From assembly GCF_001761485.1 (NCBI RefSeq), contig NC_090773.1, forward strand, positions 806,001-870,000: a DNA stretch of 64,000 bases. Direction: 5' to 3'. The translations under genes and the position numbers were made by a program. This document shows positions 33,251 through 43,410 of the stretch, piece by piece (positions within the stretch are counted from its first letter, which is position 1; each line of letters begins with the position of its first letter). The notes under the pieces were generated by a model. That model ran no database searches. It was not told the DNA's origin and was given only the letters and a program-made list of their open reading frames with translations. The stretch comes from Yarrowia lipolytica (Eukaryota > Ascomycota > Dipodascomycetes > Dipodascales).

Positions 33251-34252
33251 TCACCTCTGTCTCTTCCTGCTGGTATCCTGTTCCTTCAAACTCTTGTGCA
33301 TGATTCGTCCCTTCTGACCGACATTCTTGCCCAGCAGACTCTGAGGAACATTGGTCTTATCCACATAATCATCCTGCAACGGTCCAGAGAGGTCTCGTTT
33401 GAGAATGTCCTGTTCCTGGTAGAAAGCTCCCTTGGGTTTGCCTTTCTTGTCGTCCCCGCGGGCTTCCCAATGGTTACTACCATCTCCAGAGGGCTCATTT
33501 TGCTCCCCCGCTTCCTCCTTGCGATCCTCCCGTGCAAGAGCCTCTTCCCGGGAAATGAGCTCCTGTCTATCTCGATCCAGACGGGCCTTTTCTCGAGCTT
33601 TCCAGTCCTCCAGCTCCTTCTCCACGTCCTGATCGTCCGTATCGTCCACCCCGCCAAACTCGGCGGCATTCTCCTCTTCGTACAACGCTCTCTGGGCCTC
33701 TTGCTCGGCCCTGATCCGCTTCTCAATGTACTCCAGCGTTTTGGTCGAGTCATCCTTCCCCATAATCTTGGGCACTTTTGTAGAAACCCCCGCTCCGCGT
33801 TTGCTCTTGGGGATGAATTTCGGTCGAACAAACGTCTTGGGCACGTCGTCTTCCGACTCGGATTCAGATCCACTCTCTTCCGAGGCCTCTTCTTCCTCGG
33901 ATCCACTCTCACCACTCTCTTCGTCATCTGGCCTCCTCTCTAGCGTTTCATATCCCTGGACCGGTTTGCGCTGGCCCCGCTGCTCACCGACTATGCGGTC
34001 CACAACCGCGTGACTTGTTTGCGCCTGAGGAACCGACGATCTCGCGGGCTTTGGAGGCCTTGCTTGTGCCACATGAACATTTCTGTTAACCGGAGGAACC
34101 ACCTCTTCCTGAACTTCGCGATCCTTCTGAAGTTCGTTTTCGCTGCCGCTACCGCTACCGCTGTCGCTGCCACTGTCGCTGCCACTGTCGCTGCCACTGT
34201 CGCTGTCGCTGACGTCCTTTGGCCGGCCCACAAAGTGCCGTTTGATGGCCAT
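33251..34252 (-). CDS. MFAP1-type spliceosomal protein
   Basis: The product is 333 residues and matches the MFAP1 (microfibrillar-associated protein 1) family, a component of the spliceosomal B complex near tri-snRNP proteins. The first 40 residues carry an SD-repeat (SDSGSDSGSDSG) encoded by a 12-bp DNA repeat. A second acidic block lies at about 110-135 (ESGSEEEEASEESGSESESE). Then come VRPKFIPKSKRGAG, YIEKRIRAEQEAQRALYEEE and a charged coiled coil (ELEDWKAREKARLDRDRQEL). The family C-terminus is seen as KGAFYQEQDILKRDLSGPLQ, NVPQSLLGKNVGQKGRIMHK and a QDTS end. Budding yeast Spp381 is a distant relative. It is divergent from GIM4 with a 573-bp spacer. Function is transferred from the family. 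Confidence 0.82.
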   Translation of the reverse strand: MAIKRHFVGRPKDVSDSDSGSDSGSDSGSDSGSGSGSENELQKDREVQEEVVPPVNRNVHVAQARPPKPARSSVPQAQTSHAVVDRIVGEQRGQRKPVQGYETLERRPDDEESGESGSEEEEASEESGSESESEDDVPKTFVRPKFIPKSKRGAGVSTKVPKIMGKDDSTKTLEYIEKRIRAEQEAQRALYEEENAAEFGGVDDTDDQDVEKELEDWKAREKARLDRDRQELISREEALAREDRKEEAGEQNEPSGDGSNHWEARGDDKKGKPKGAFYQEQDILKRDLSGPLQDDYVDKTNVPQSLLGKNVGQKGRIMHKSLKEQDTSRKRQR

Positions 34253-34825
34253 GGGTGTGTTTGTGGTGATGGTAAGAATTTCTCAGGCTTTTTTTTTGTG
34301 CATATTGGAGATATTCTTTTTTTTAGATTCTTCAACTAAAATGGCCGTTAGAGTTAGTTGAATTTTATTGAACGTTCAAAGCACACTTGAAGCCTCGTCT
34401 AAAACACGAGATATAAATGCCAAAAATTTGAAAATCGAAATGTGCACTCTCTACACAGATGCAAACACACAGTCTACTTTTCAGCGTATTCCACAAAAAA
34501 ACGCCAAAACTAGAGACCCAAAACTGACTAAACAAGGCCCGTTGTAACTGGGATTTATTTAAGGTAGGCAAAGGAGGAATGAAAAGTCGGCCCAGAGCGC
34601 TGTATTCGAACATTTATGCAATTTTGACACTTCAAACCAACTATTTAGACACCAACAATTCATCCAATGTACTCACTTTCTCCACAGCTGCTCCACAGCC
34701 AGAGATAGATGGCTTCTCCCTCCCAGCTCCTAACCCCCATTTACACTTTTGTCAATGGCAGCACTCCAACATGCATACTACAGATCATCGCACCAGAACC
34801 CATCATCTACAACGCAACTGCCACA
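34253..34825. other. Divergent promoter region, MFAP1-like gene and GIM4
   Basis: This 573-bp spacer contains T-rich tracts near 34290-34325, and an in-frame ATG at 34709 that would add 39 residues to GIM4. No other gene is seen. Confidence 0.55.
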
Positions 34826-35715
34826 ATGTCAAAGGGACCCAACGCCAACGCGGACTTCCAGAACCAGTACAACGCCTTCAAGGAGTCGCTGCAGCAGCTC
34901 AGCAGAAAGATTGGCGAGATCGAGGGCGAAAGCGAGGAGCACAAGTGAGTATGGAGGAGACGATCTAAAGGCATACGAGAATGGAGTGGAATGCCGTTCT
35001 GGATGTGAAGGGAATGGGACTGGAGCAGATGTTGATTCATTCTGCGACTCTACAGAGAACAAGTCTTTCTATTCGCTTTTGATGGGGAATGTCCTACACC
35101 AGGTGTATTCTCGTGTGATGAAGCCTATGATTGTGGGTACAGACCATCTCTTGTTAGTGACGTGTGGTTCAAACGTCGTGATACCTATTTGGTTGGATAC
35201 ACACATGTCCGACAAAAAAATCGTGCACATTCAAAGTGCGGAGGCGCTGACTATATCCACCACCGTGTAAGATGACCCCTTTCTCAAAGCACGAGTCGTC
35301 GCATGCGACTCTATGTCAAGGCATATCGCTCTTCTGGATGCCGCACGTTATTCACTGCTACCAACCAACCCTACTGTACTCCTGATCTACCAGTTGCTTC
35401 AGCCACATTCACGTCCAGCAGGCAACATAACACCAGCTCGACATTCTGACCTCTCCCATATCGGTTACCGCAACTCCATACTAACCCAGACTCGTTCTCG
35501 AAACGCTGCAACCCATGGCCGACGACCGAAAATGCTTCCGTATGATCGGCGGCGTCATTGTGGAGAAAAACGTCAAGGACGTGCAGAAGGACCTGGAGAC
35601 CAACTTTGAGCAGCTAAAAAAGGTGACGGACCAGCTCATGCAGCAGTACGCTAAGGTCCAGAAGGAAATGAAGGACTGGCAGGTCAAGAACAACGTCAAG
35701 GTTGTTCAGCAGTAG
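34826..35715 (+). CDS. GIM4: Prefoldin subunit 2
   Basis: Prefoldin 2 is one of the beta-type subunits of the hexameric chaperone that hands nascent actin and tubulin to the CCT chaperonin. Exon 1 is 34826-34944, the intron 34945-35489 (GTGAGT ... ACTAACCCAG, phase 2), exon 2 35490-35715, for 114 residues (yeast Gim4 111). The two long helices are seen as NANADFQNQYNAFKESLQQL followed by SRKIGEIEGESEEHK, and EKNVKDVQKDLETNFEQLKK. Between them lie the hairpin sequences HKLVLETLQPMADDRKC and FRMIGGVIVE. The splice junction falls inside the conserved EHKLVLETL block, which strongly supports it. The ATG at 34709 is in frame, but would give an unusual 39-residue hydrophobic extension. The gene is convergent with WBP1, 199 bp apart. 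Confidence 0.94.
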
Positions 35716-35914
35716 GGATTACACAACAAAAGGAATGAATTATATGAATACAAACAGATTTTCACATGTAGCGTACTGTAACTACCCTACCCACCTGCGA
35801 CGGTCTACAAACCCATAGCTCTATCATATCTATTTTACTAACCAATCCTATCTGGGTCCACCAGTCAAGTACTCGCACAGTAGACCACTCGCTAACGCCA
35901 CAATTGCTGTTCAT

Positions 35915-37727
35915 CTACTGCTTGTGAACAGCCTCCTTGTCAGCCTTACCTACAAACAGGTAAAAGACGACAAACAAAAACCACGCAATCACCACCATGA
36001 CTGCAGACGTGAGGTACACCCACGAGTTGGTAATCTCCCAACTTCGGGGCCACTCGTCGTTGGCAGTGTGTCGGATGGTTGCCCGGGTCTTCTCCTCAAT
36101 GAAGGTGTAACCGGGACGCTTGTAATCCAGGTTGAAGGTGAAGACACCGTGCTGGTCGGGAATTTTGAAGGTGGTGGAGTAGATGGCACTGAAGTTGGTG
36201 GTGCCGGTCTGCTCGAGCGTCAGCCGGTAGTAGGGGTTCAGCATGGTGAACTCGATCTGCACGTCGTCGGCAATGAACGGCACCCAGTCCTCCTTGACAT
36301 TGTCCCACTCAGTGAGTGCCACGGAGTAGGTGATGTCCTCGTTGACCTTGTAGATCTTTTCGTTGAGCACGTCGGGGGTGGCGGCGAGGTTGTGTCGAAT
36401 GTACTCGGGCGAGATGACATTCTTGGCCACAGACACCCACTCAACCACGTCCTTCATGAACTGTCGGTTGCCGGGGTGTGCGGTGTACTGCTCGTTGGTC
36501 ATGATATCACCGCCGACCCAGGCAAACCGTGCATTGTTCTTGCCCTGGAAGCCCACAGCGGGGAAGCCCTGCGAGCCGGTGATCCAGGGAGTGCCCATGG
36601 TGCCTGCATTCTCCTCGTCCTCCTCGTCCTCCTTGTAGTCGTAGACGTAAGAGGTGGAGGGTGCGGTCAGCAGGGGAACCAGCTGGGGGTTGTTGCTGAG
36701 GTAGGCAGCCGAGCCGGAGTAGACCACGTTCTCAGCACTGCTGATGACCGAATTGACGGTGTCCAGGGTCAGAGAGTCGTGGTTGGGGCCGGTCTCACCG
36801 AAATGGTCCACCAGCTTGTGGAACTTGGGGGCCATGCTGATGCCCATCTCCTGAGCAAAGTCCCGGATGGACTCGGGAGTGTGTTCGGGGGAGGTGATGG
36901 ACAGAATGTGGCCGCCCTTGTTGAAGAACTCGAGGAGTTTTCGGGACGTCAGGGCCGGCCCGAGAGCTGAGTTAATATTGATGAATGCGGAATTGGGTTT
37001 GTGTCGAGACGGAGATTGATCCCCGTGGACAACGTGACAGATGAAGAGCGTGTACTTCGGGTCCAATGGAGCTTCCAAGGGCAATTATTGTCCCATTGAA
37101 GAGAGACATTGTGGGGATGTCTTGTGATTAATAGGAATGCCAATCGACCAGACAGTGAGCGTTTGTGGCAATTGTAGACAACCAGAGGATCCTGTGGCAG
37201 TCAGATGATCCTTTGGTTCAATTCACTTCAACTGCGATCAAGTTCAGATGCCATTCCTGACTGATACCTCCATCTCTCTCTTGTCGCCGTTGCTTTACCG
37301 ACAGCTGATTCATGTCCGAGTGGCGTTGCTTCCACCACTCACTGAATCGTCTTACCTCAACACATGTCACAATGACTACTCCACTGTGACCACTCCACTA
37401 TGACCACTCCACTATGACCACTCCACTGTAACCACTACCACCTCATTACCACCGCCACCTCATACCTAGCTACTCACACTTGACCTGGGGAGGAAACAGA
37501 ATGACCATGTCGTACGCCTGGTACCCGTACGTGAACAGATCAAACGACTTGTCCTTAACGTCGATCACGGTGACCGTGTCGAGCAGATGTTCGGCGTCGT
37601 CGAAAAACTGCGAGTACTGCGCGAGATCGGTGTTTTTGTCGACAATGACTGCAGTTCGGGCCTCCACGGGCGGCTTGGCCGCCACCAGCCCGGCCATGGC
37701 CAGCACAAGAGTCCTCACGAAAAGCAT
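35915..37727 (-). CDS. WBP1: Oligosaccharyltransferase 48-kDa subunit
   Basis: Wbp1/OST48 is an essential type I membrane subunit of the ER oligosaccharyltransferase, which N-glycosylates nascent proteins. Exon 1 is 37478-37727, the intron 36967-37477 (GTGAGT ... ATTAACTCAG, phase 1), exon 2 35915-36966, for 433 residues (yeast 430). The signal peptide is MLFVRTLVLAMAGLVAAKPP. The splice joins YDMVILFPPQVK to SLGPALTSRKLLEFFNKGGH, restoring the conserved GIFT-like luminal domain. Later marks: TSYVYDYKEDEEDEENAG, GSQGFPAVGFQGKNNARFAW, QYTAHPGNRQFMKDVVEW and RPGYTFIEEKTRATIRHT. One transmembrane helix follows at about residues 399-422, then a short cytosolic tail with lysines (KADKEAVHKQ; yeast uses a KKxx tail). 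A 14-bp minisatellite lies in the intron. Confidence 0.94.
37372..37427. repeat. 14-bp minisatellite inside the WBP1 intron
   Basis: Four head-to-tail copies of (A/G)TGACCACTCCACT, followed by a decayed fifth unit, lie about 50 bp inside the donor end of the intron. Confidence 0.85.
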
Positions 37728-38083
37728 TGTTGGAGATGTGTTGTGTAGTGCGGTCGAGTTAGTGTCGTGTCCAGAAGACAAGTGGAACTCAAATCGGGTC
37801 CAGACACGTGAGAAGGGGGACACCTGGAGGTTTCGATTTTGGCGAAATGGGCGAATAATCTGGTGAAATGGGCCGCGTCGTATCACATGACCTATTCTTT
37901 TGCCCATTGGCGCGTTCTTTTTTCGCCGTTCGTTGTTCGCCATTCCGAGGCTGCTTAGTAAACACGGCTTAGTAACCTCAAGATGTCAACCTTATGCAGT
38001 TGGTGCCATGTCGAGTACTGTACAGTACCTGATCAGATACGAACCAGCGTCGCAGATCAGATTATTGGTCATCACAGTTGACA
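37728..38083. other. Divergent promoter region WBP1 / small coiled-coil gene
   Basis: A 356-bp spacer with TCACATGACC at 37884-37893, an inverted CACACGTG-like element near 37804 and TACTGTACAGTAC at 38016-38028. No gene. Confidence 0.55.
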
Positions 38084-38473
38084 ATGACGACGGAAAATGA
38101 CCCTAACGCCGGCTCCGGCTCCCGCACGGACCCCAACTCAGGTGCTGCCGAACCCACCTCCGAGACGGACTTCTACACCACGTACAAGGATCTGACGGAG
38201 GCGGAGAAACAGGCGGACGACCTGGAACGCAAGCTCAAGGAGCTGGACGAGAAGATGGATGCGATCCTCGAGTCGCAGGACCTCAAAGATCTGCAGCAGT
38301 TCATTGAGCAGAACAAGTCGACCTTTGACTCGATGCAGAAGGATGTGGACGACCTGTCCCAGCAGGTCGACGAGACGGACTTGGGGGAGGTCAAAGAGGC
38401 AGGGGAGAAGGCGAACGATGGAGACAAGGCGGAGGATGGTAAAGTTGATTCGACCGCTGGGCAGGAAGAGTAG
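38084..38473 (+). CDS. Small acidic coiled-coil protein, unknown
   Basis: This 129-residue protein starts at MTTENDPNAGSGSRTDPNSG, a disordered acidic leader. It is followed by a heptad-rich helix (LTEAEKQADDLERKLKELDE, then KMDAILESQDLKDLQQFIEQ, then STFDSMQKDVDDLSQQVDET) and a charged tail ending AGQEE. I do not recognise the family. The long amphipathic helix suggests a small oligomerising or adaptor protein; no signal peptide or membrane segment is present. It is divergent from WBP1 (356-bp shared upstream region). An ATG-start, strong codon bias (AAG, GAG, CTG, CGC) and an uninterrupted helix pattern support a real gene. Confidence 0.75.
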   Translation: MTTENDPNAGSGSRTDPNSGAAEPTSETDFYTTYKDLTEAEKQADDLERKLKELDEKMDAILESQDLKDLQQFIEQNKSTFDSMQKDVDDLSQQVDETDLGEVKEAGEKANDGDKAEDGKVDSTAGQEE

Positions 38474-39078
38474 AGTACCGACTCGACCTCACCGCCGAGA
38501 CTCCATCATTGAGACTCAATCATTGAGACTCAACCACTGCGATTCCGAAGAGTACCTCCTCTGTAGATTAATTTATTATCATTGTGGCTGGGTTGCAAGT
38601 CGTAGCAACAAGAGATACCTTGACAAGGCGGAAGAGTTGGAGTCTGGGATGGTCTATGGAGACAGTGGAATCTTTCCAACCATGTCTCCAAGACGGTTGG
38701 TTTGGAATCTACCAATTCATGACAATTGTGAGTAACCACTGCCCAATTCTGTCCAATTCTGCCCAGGCCCAAATCCCATCAAGCCTGTCAACTCCTCTAC
38801 AACTCTTCTACAACACCCACTACAACGACTCCAAAAATCAAACTGTGAGAAAACCGGCGACTCGTGGACTGTTCTTCCAGCTCCATTGTACTCTCCGAGT
38901 CGGAGAGTTCATTTTGGTCTATTCGAATTTTCTCCAGCGTCTCTTCCGACAATTCTGGGCCAGTAAGACTTACTCCGTTACGACTGCTAAAAGAACACAT
39001 TAATTGAATACAAACGCGAGAGAAGTGAAGTTGGAGACCGTGAGAATCATTTGGTCTTCTCCAGCTACAGTTCGACGG
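38474..39078. other. Convergent intergenic region
   Basis: 605 bp between the convergent coiled-coil and GPI-protein genes. It contains the near-repeat CATTGAGACTCAA at 38506-38532 (two copies, 14-bp period). A 67-codon ATG frame on the minus strand (38797-39000) lacks support. Confidence 0.5.
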
Positions 39079-40086
39079 CTAGAAAAGAAGACAAAGGGCG
39101 AGGGCAGCAGCAACAAGACCTGAGGCTGTGGACTTGACAGAAGCCGGGTTGGCCTGAGCGGGAGGGGTGTTTGAGGTACTGTTGGCGTTGCCATTGTTGG
39201 GGTTGCCGGGGCTGGCGTTTCCGCCGTTTGCTCCTCCGCTCTGAGGAGGCTGTCCGTTCCATCCGGGGCATTGGGCGCAGGGGTGGGAGGAGCCGGTTCC
39301 AGAGCCGTTTGACCCAGAACCAGAACCAGGACCAGAACCAGAACCCGAGCCTGAACCAGCTCCAGCAGCTCCAGCAGCTCCAATGCCAGCAGCAGTTCCC
39401 GAGCCCGAACCTGAGCCAGAACCCGAGTCTCCAGCTGAAGGAGATTGCTGAGGAGAAGAGACGGAAGAAGGGTCTGAAGGAGAGCCAGAGCCAGAGCCAG
39501 CGCCAGAGCCAGAGTCAGAGCCAGAGCCAGAGCCTGAACTGTCGGATCCGTCGCCAGAACTACCTGTGGCAGAAGGCTGAGACTGAGACTGAGACTGAGA
39601 CTGAGACTGAGACTGAGTCTGATCCTGTGTCTGATCCTGAGACTGATCCTGAGACTGGCCGTCTCCCTCTCCCTGACTCGAACCCGCCTGAACAGCTCGT
39701 AATTGGAACTCCTGGCCGCCCTGGCAGTCCGAATCGACCTCAACCGCCCAGCCGACCTGGTACGAGCACGCCTTGAGCTTTTTGCCGTCGATTTCGACCG
39801 AATAGTCGGAGTTGATTTTCACCTGAGAGCCGGAGTCGTCCGTCTTGACCGGACCCTGCTTGCTAAAGTCGAGTTTCTGGCCCGTGGCACTGGCAATGGC
39901 TCCATCTTTGAGCTGGAAAAAAGAGCCCTTGTTGTTGATATAGAGGGCGCCGTTGACGATGGATAGCGACGCAAAGTCAATGTCGGAGCCGTCCTTGATG
40001 GCCTGCAGACCAAAGGGCTGGTTAGGGTCAAAGTCGGCGGCAACTAGAGCCGAAAGTAGAGCCAGAGTGGTGGTGGAGAACTTCAT
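39079..40086 (-). CDS. Secreted GPI-anchored cell-wall-type protein with Ser/Gln/Gly repeats
   Basis: The product is 335 residues. It begins with a signal peptide (MKFSTTTLALLSALVAADFD) and ends in a hydrophobic segment (ASGLVAAALALCLLF) preceded by small residues, the layout of a GPI-anchored wall or membrane protein. Residues 20-140 form a folded domain (QPFGLQAIKDGSDIDFASLS, then FFQLKDGAIASATGQKLDFS, then VGWAVEVDSDCQGGQEFQLR) similar in style to small fungal wall-protein heads with two cysteines. Residues 150-290 are repeats: DQSQDQTQDQTQ, SQSQSQSQ, then SGSGSDSGSGAGSGSG. A cysteine pair (PCAQCPG) follows. A TATATATATA box lies about 70 bp upstream (40154-40163). An upstream in-frame codon run has no ATG that would preserve the signal peptide. 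Function beyond wall structure is unknown. Confidence 0.8.
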   Translation of the reverse strand: MKFSTTTLALLSALVAADFDPNQPFGLQAIKDGSDIDFASLSIVNGALYINNKGSFFQLKDGAIASATGQKLDFSKQGPVKTDDSGSQVKINSDYSVEIDGKKLKACSYQVGWAVEVDSDCQGGQEFQLRAVQAGSSQGEGDGQSQDQSQDQTQDQTQSQSQSQSQSQSQPSATGSSGDGSDSSGSGSGSDSGSGAGSGSGSPSDPSSVSSPQQSPSAGDSGSGSGSGSGTAAGIGAAGAAGAGSGSGSGSGPGSGSGSNGSGTGSSHPCAQCPGWNGQPPQSGGANGGNASPGNPNNGNANSTSNTPPAQANPASVKSTASGLVAAALALCLLF

Positions 40087-40153
40087 GGTGAAAATGGGGG
40101 AAGAAAGAGTAACGAGATAGGTATGGAATAGTGCAAACGGTAGACTACAGGGG

Positions 40154-40163
40154 TATATATATA
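40154..40163 (-). promoter_or_regulatory. TATA box of the GPI-protein gene
   Basis: TATATATATA lies 68-77 bp upstream of the start codon, the only strong TATA run in this promoter. Confidence 0.6.
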
Positions 40164-41263
40164 GCTGGAAGGGCGGCGGAGTAGAGGTAGGTGTAGACAG
40201 GCAGATTTTCAACCTCTGGAAGGTTCAACTGGGGGAGGAAGGTGGGGGTGGAGACAGAAGGACTCCACTGACGAAACCACAAGTGGATGAAAAATGGAGT
40301 CAATTTGATTCGCAAGTTGACCAGAAGCCTCCTACAGAGTCAACCAATCCATTTAATAACTGTAGATGGTGCTTTGATCACTCCAAACCCGGTTTTAACC
40401 GCTCATCTCCCTCTTCTCCTTCATTCAGAACAATGCTCTATAACTGTCAATATGCCTCCAATCAGGCAACTCCAAATCCTATAATTAGAACCCTGAGCCT
40501 TCCAAAAGTACGCAAACTGTCTGTTTACGACCCCGCGGGGCCACTGGCAAGTGATCTTCTCTCGAGCTGCCTACTTGGGCTCTTCCAAATGGGGGATGAA
40601 AACGCCTGGCTTCTGATTTCGTGCCCCGTTTGTTGTAGATGGTAGCCAGTGAATGGAGCAAGTTTCCAGTCTTTATGATAAAATGACATATCTCAATCCA
40701 GGAAGATTTTGAGCAGAATGATCTAGAGAATGTACAGTACGTGGAGAAATGAAGATGAGGAGAAAGATTGGGAAATAAAACCATTTGTAATGATTGAAGA
40801 TCCGCTTCTGAATAAAATATCGAACTCCATATAGCCATATCTCTCATTTACAGCTTTCGAGTAGCTTCTGTTCATAAGACCTGTAGTAATCTAAACTTGT
40901 CTCTAGAATCGGATAAAGAGCACTCAGACACCCTGTTCAAGTTTTGAGAATAACTGTTGCAATGAATGAACAGTTTGATCAACTTGTCGTACTCACAAAT
41001 CAGCCCTGGAGACCCGCTAAAGAGCCCTTACTGATGCTCCCTCCTCCAACAATGATAGCAACGAGAACGAGAGCAGAAAAGAGGGATTCAGATTGGTTAA
41101 TTACGTGACCACCAGAAGACGGTGAGATATACCACAAGACCATCGACATTGTTTGATACTGTTTGCTTGATCTATACTGTGCTTTATGTAGTGCACTTCC
41201 CTGCGGTGCCCACCTGGAGCTTTTGGCGCTCCTCAGCGCTTTTGTCCTGTGATATGAGTAAGT

Positions 41264-41430
41264 TCACGTGATATCACCGGGGTCAAGTCACATTACTTGG
41301 TATATGTTGATCACGTGACTCATCATTTACCACACAGACACATCTCATCTCCCTGATACATCCTAGACTCACTTTCACAATCCTGAAAATACAAGTTGTG
41401 AAACAAAGGTTGCTGTTTCAGGTCACGTGA
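41264..41430. promoter_or_regulatory. Cluster of three TCACGTGA boxes
   Basis: Perfect TCACGTGA octamers occur at 41264-41271, 41311-41318 and 41423-41430. They lie more than 1 kb from the nearest start codon on either side, so the target is unclear. Confidence 0.45.
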
Positions 41431-42811
41431 TTCTATTTTCAGCGGAAATATTCCCAATCGACCAACCTAAGGAAAGTTGTAGACGGTCTCGCCTTTAGTT
41501 CATATTCCCAACTAATTCCAAGTAAAGTTATCACTACATTTTTACCCAATAATAGTCATAACCTGAGATTCAATCAGAGAAATACCATCATTGTTATACA
41601 AGATTCCCGGAATATCCATTATCTACAATATGACTGTTCTATCTCACCGCTAGCTCTTTTATTCACCTTCATTAACCCCCAACTAACTTTTCTCTCCTAA
41701 CTGATGTTCAACTAAAGTCAATAAACCAAAAGGAACGGAGGAAGAACCAAAACAAACAAAAGAAAAGTACAAAAAGAAGATAAACAAACGTATTGTGTTG
41801 TGTGTGATCATGTGACACATTACGCTCCCACCTGACAGTCATTAATCACCGGCCCAGAGCTGCATTGTGCTTAGTAAGCGCTCTACGAAACGCGATTATG
41901 TAAAGTGAAAATAAACTATAGCCGAGTCGGAGGTGGGCGGGATAGTCGTAGTGAAATGAGAGCATTAAAATGAACATTCAAAGTCACATGACGAAAATAT
42001 AGCTTTGCCACGTTATATACAAACACTGCTGAATCGTTTGTAGTTTTCGAAATCCCCCTAATCCTTGTATTGGGCGAGTTGAGATGATTTTCATTTCCGG
42101 CATAGTTTTTTTCAACTTTCAACTTTTCAATTTTTTTTACTTTCTCATTGTTATCCATGCAGCTGATACAAGTCCCTGAATATTGATTCTAGATACTCGA
42201 AAAATTGATTGAATTGTAGAGCAAATGGATCGGAATTTGATGGGGTTTTCAGAACCGAAATCCATCTAGTATTTCAAAAGTTATCTGTCTGAAACCCCAT
42301 AGGTCCCATACTATTCTTCCACGTCTACATTGGAGTCATTTCAGAAGCTATAGGTGAATGAAATTCGTTTGAAAAAGACATATCCAGACATAACAGATCC
42401 GTTGAATTCCGCTCCGGTGTTTTTATTATGTGGAAAACCGCTTTTTCTCCACTTTTTGCGATTCCCGGGTTTGAAGCAAAGTCCTCAGCAACCAGATGCA
42501 TATGCACGGCAGATGGTGTATGGCGACCGAGCCCCCGCTTGTTCCGTGCTTACTAAGCCGAAGCGCCCGGATTAGTCAGCGGACTCATAACATAGTGTCA
42601 CATAACCCTCTTCACAATCCAACTCTCTCGTATGGTCAATTTTTTGTCGGTGTTTTTTTCTATTGTGTATTTTTCTCCCCTTGTTATTTGTATGGTTTAT
42701 TTCATTTAAGGTTAGGCTTTCCACTTTAACATATTTAGCGTTTCAACAACCTAAAATGCCATGAGGTGGTTCATTTATCACCACTACCATCAATCTCTCC
42801 TGAACATCATC

Positions 42812-43339
42812 ATGACCTCTCCTAAACGCCGAAGAGACGAGTCGCGGTCGCCTGCGTCCAAGGACGCCAAAAAGCTGAAGGTGGAGGACGACGGGACCCC
42901 CGACATGAACGGGGGAACGAACGGGGTTGGGCACGAAATGAACGGGGAGACTGCCAACTTGAACGGGGTTACTGCTGACTTGAACGGTGTGACTGCCGAC
43001 TTGAACGGAGTGGTCCCCGACATTGGCGATGTTGGTCGCGGTACCCCTCCGCCGATTGCCCGGTCCACGGCATCGGTGTCCCCGACCAAGAAAAACGGGC
43101 CGCTGGCGGAGGTGCAGAACGTGTTTAGAGCTACCTCGGAGCTGTCTGCGGTTGGGCGGGACAAGAGTGTGTGGATTCTGGCCAACACGGAGGCGCTGTT
43201 TGGCGATCTGCCGGACGAGGAGTGGAAGCAGTACGCCGACAAGGTGGCCGGAGCGCTGGCAATGTTGAGACGGGAGTGGCTGGAACTAGAGGACAAGAGG
43301 AGGCAGTTGACAGGAGGTCGCAAGAGACGAAAGGCCTGA
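42812..43339 (+). CDS. Small basic/low-complexity nuclear-type protein, unknown
   Basis: This 175-residue protein starts MTSPKRRRDESRSPASKDAK, containing a likely nuclear localisation signal, and ends with a second basic cluster (GGRKRRKA). Residues 30-75 hold Asn/Gly repeats (MNGGTNGVGHEMNGE, then LNGVTADLNGVTADLNGV) encoded by a 24-bp DNA repeat. The C-terminal 75 residues look folded and helical: LAEVQNVFRATSELSAVGRD, KSVWILANTEALFGDLPDEE, WKQYADKVAGALAMLRREWL. I do not recognise the family. An in-frame ATG at 42761 would add 17 residues; 42812 is preferred because it places the basic cluster at the N-terminus. The gene sits alone in a gene-poor block. Confidence 0.65.
   Translation: MTSPKRRRDESRSPASKDAKKLKVEDDGTPDMNGGTNGVGHEMNGETANLNGVTADLNGVTADLNGVVPDIGDVGRGTPPPIARSTASVSPTKKNGPLAEVQNVFRATSELSAVGRDKSVWILANTEALFGDLPDEEWKQYADKVAGALAMLRREWLELEDKRRQLTGGRKRRKA
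42956..43018. repeat. 24-bp coding repeat, about 2.6 copies
   Basis: The unit TTGAACGG(G/T/A)GT(T/G)ACTGC(T/C)(G)AC recurs at 24-bp spacing and encodes LNGVTAD. Differences are mostly at third codon positions, suggesting purifying selection on the peptide. Confidence 0.7.
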
Positions 43340-43356
43340 ATGGAGTGATAAATGAG

Positions 43357-43410
43357 CGGAGCAAACGAAGTGAACGAAGCGAACGGAGCAAACGGAGCAA
43401 ACGAATGGGG
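43357..43410. repeat. 9-bp tandem repeat just past the 42812-43339 gene
   Basis: Six 9-bp units, CGGAGCAAA / CGAAGTGAA / CGAAGCGAA / CGGAGCAAA / CGGAGCAAA / CGAATGGGG. It begins 18 bp after the stop codon and is rich in the same AACGG core as the repeat within the gene. Confidence 0.8.

Larger units (their letters stand above)
40087..42811. other. Gene-free AT-rich region with CACGTG boxes
   Basis: No gene is supported in these 2.7 kb. Three TCACGTGA palindromes cluster at 41264-41430, with related CACATGA/TCATGTGA elements at 41811-41817 and 41983-41989. Poly-A/T-rich stretches dominate 41690-41780 and 42100-42150. Confidence 0.55.

Noticed and set aside
38797-39000. 67-codon minus-strand ATG frame with an internal GTAAGT
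   Set aside because: It sits in a convergent 3' region, matches nothing known and has no upstream promoter features.
39000-39743. Leu-rich frame overlapping the GPI-protein gene
   Set aside because: It is the Ser/Gln/Gly repeat read in another frame; only the 39079-40086 frame has a signal peptide and a GPI-type end.
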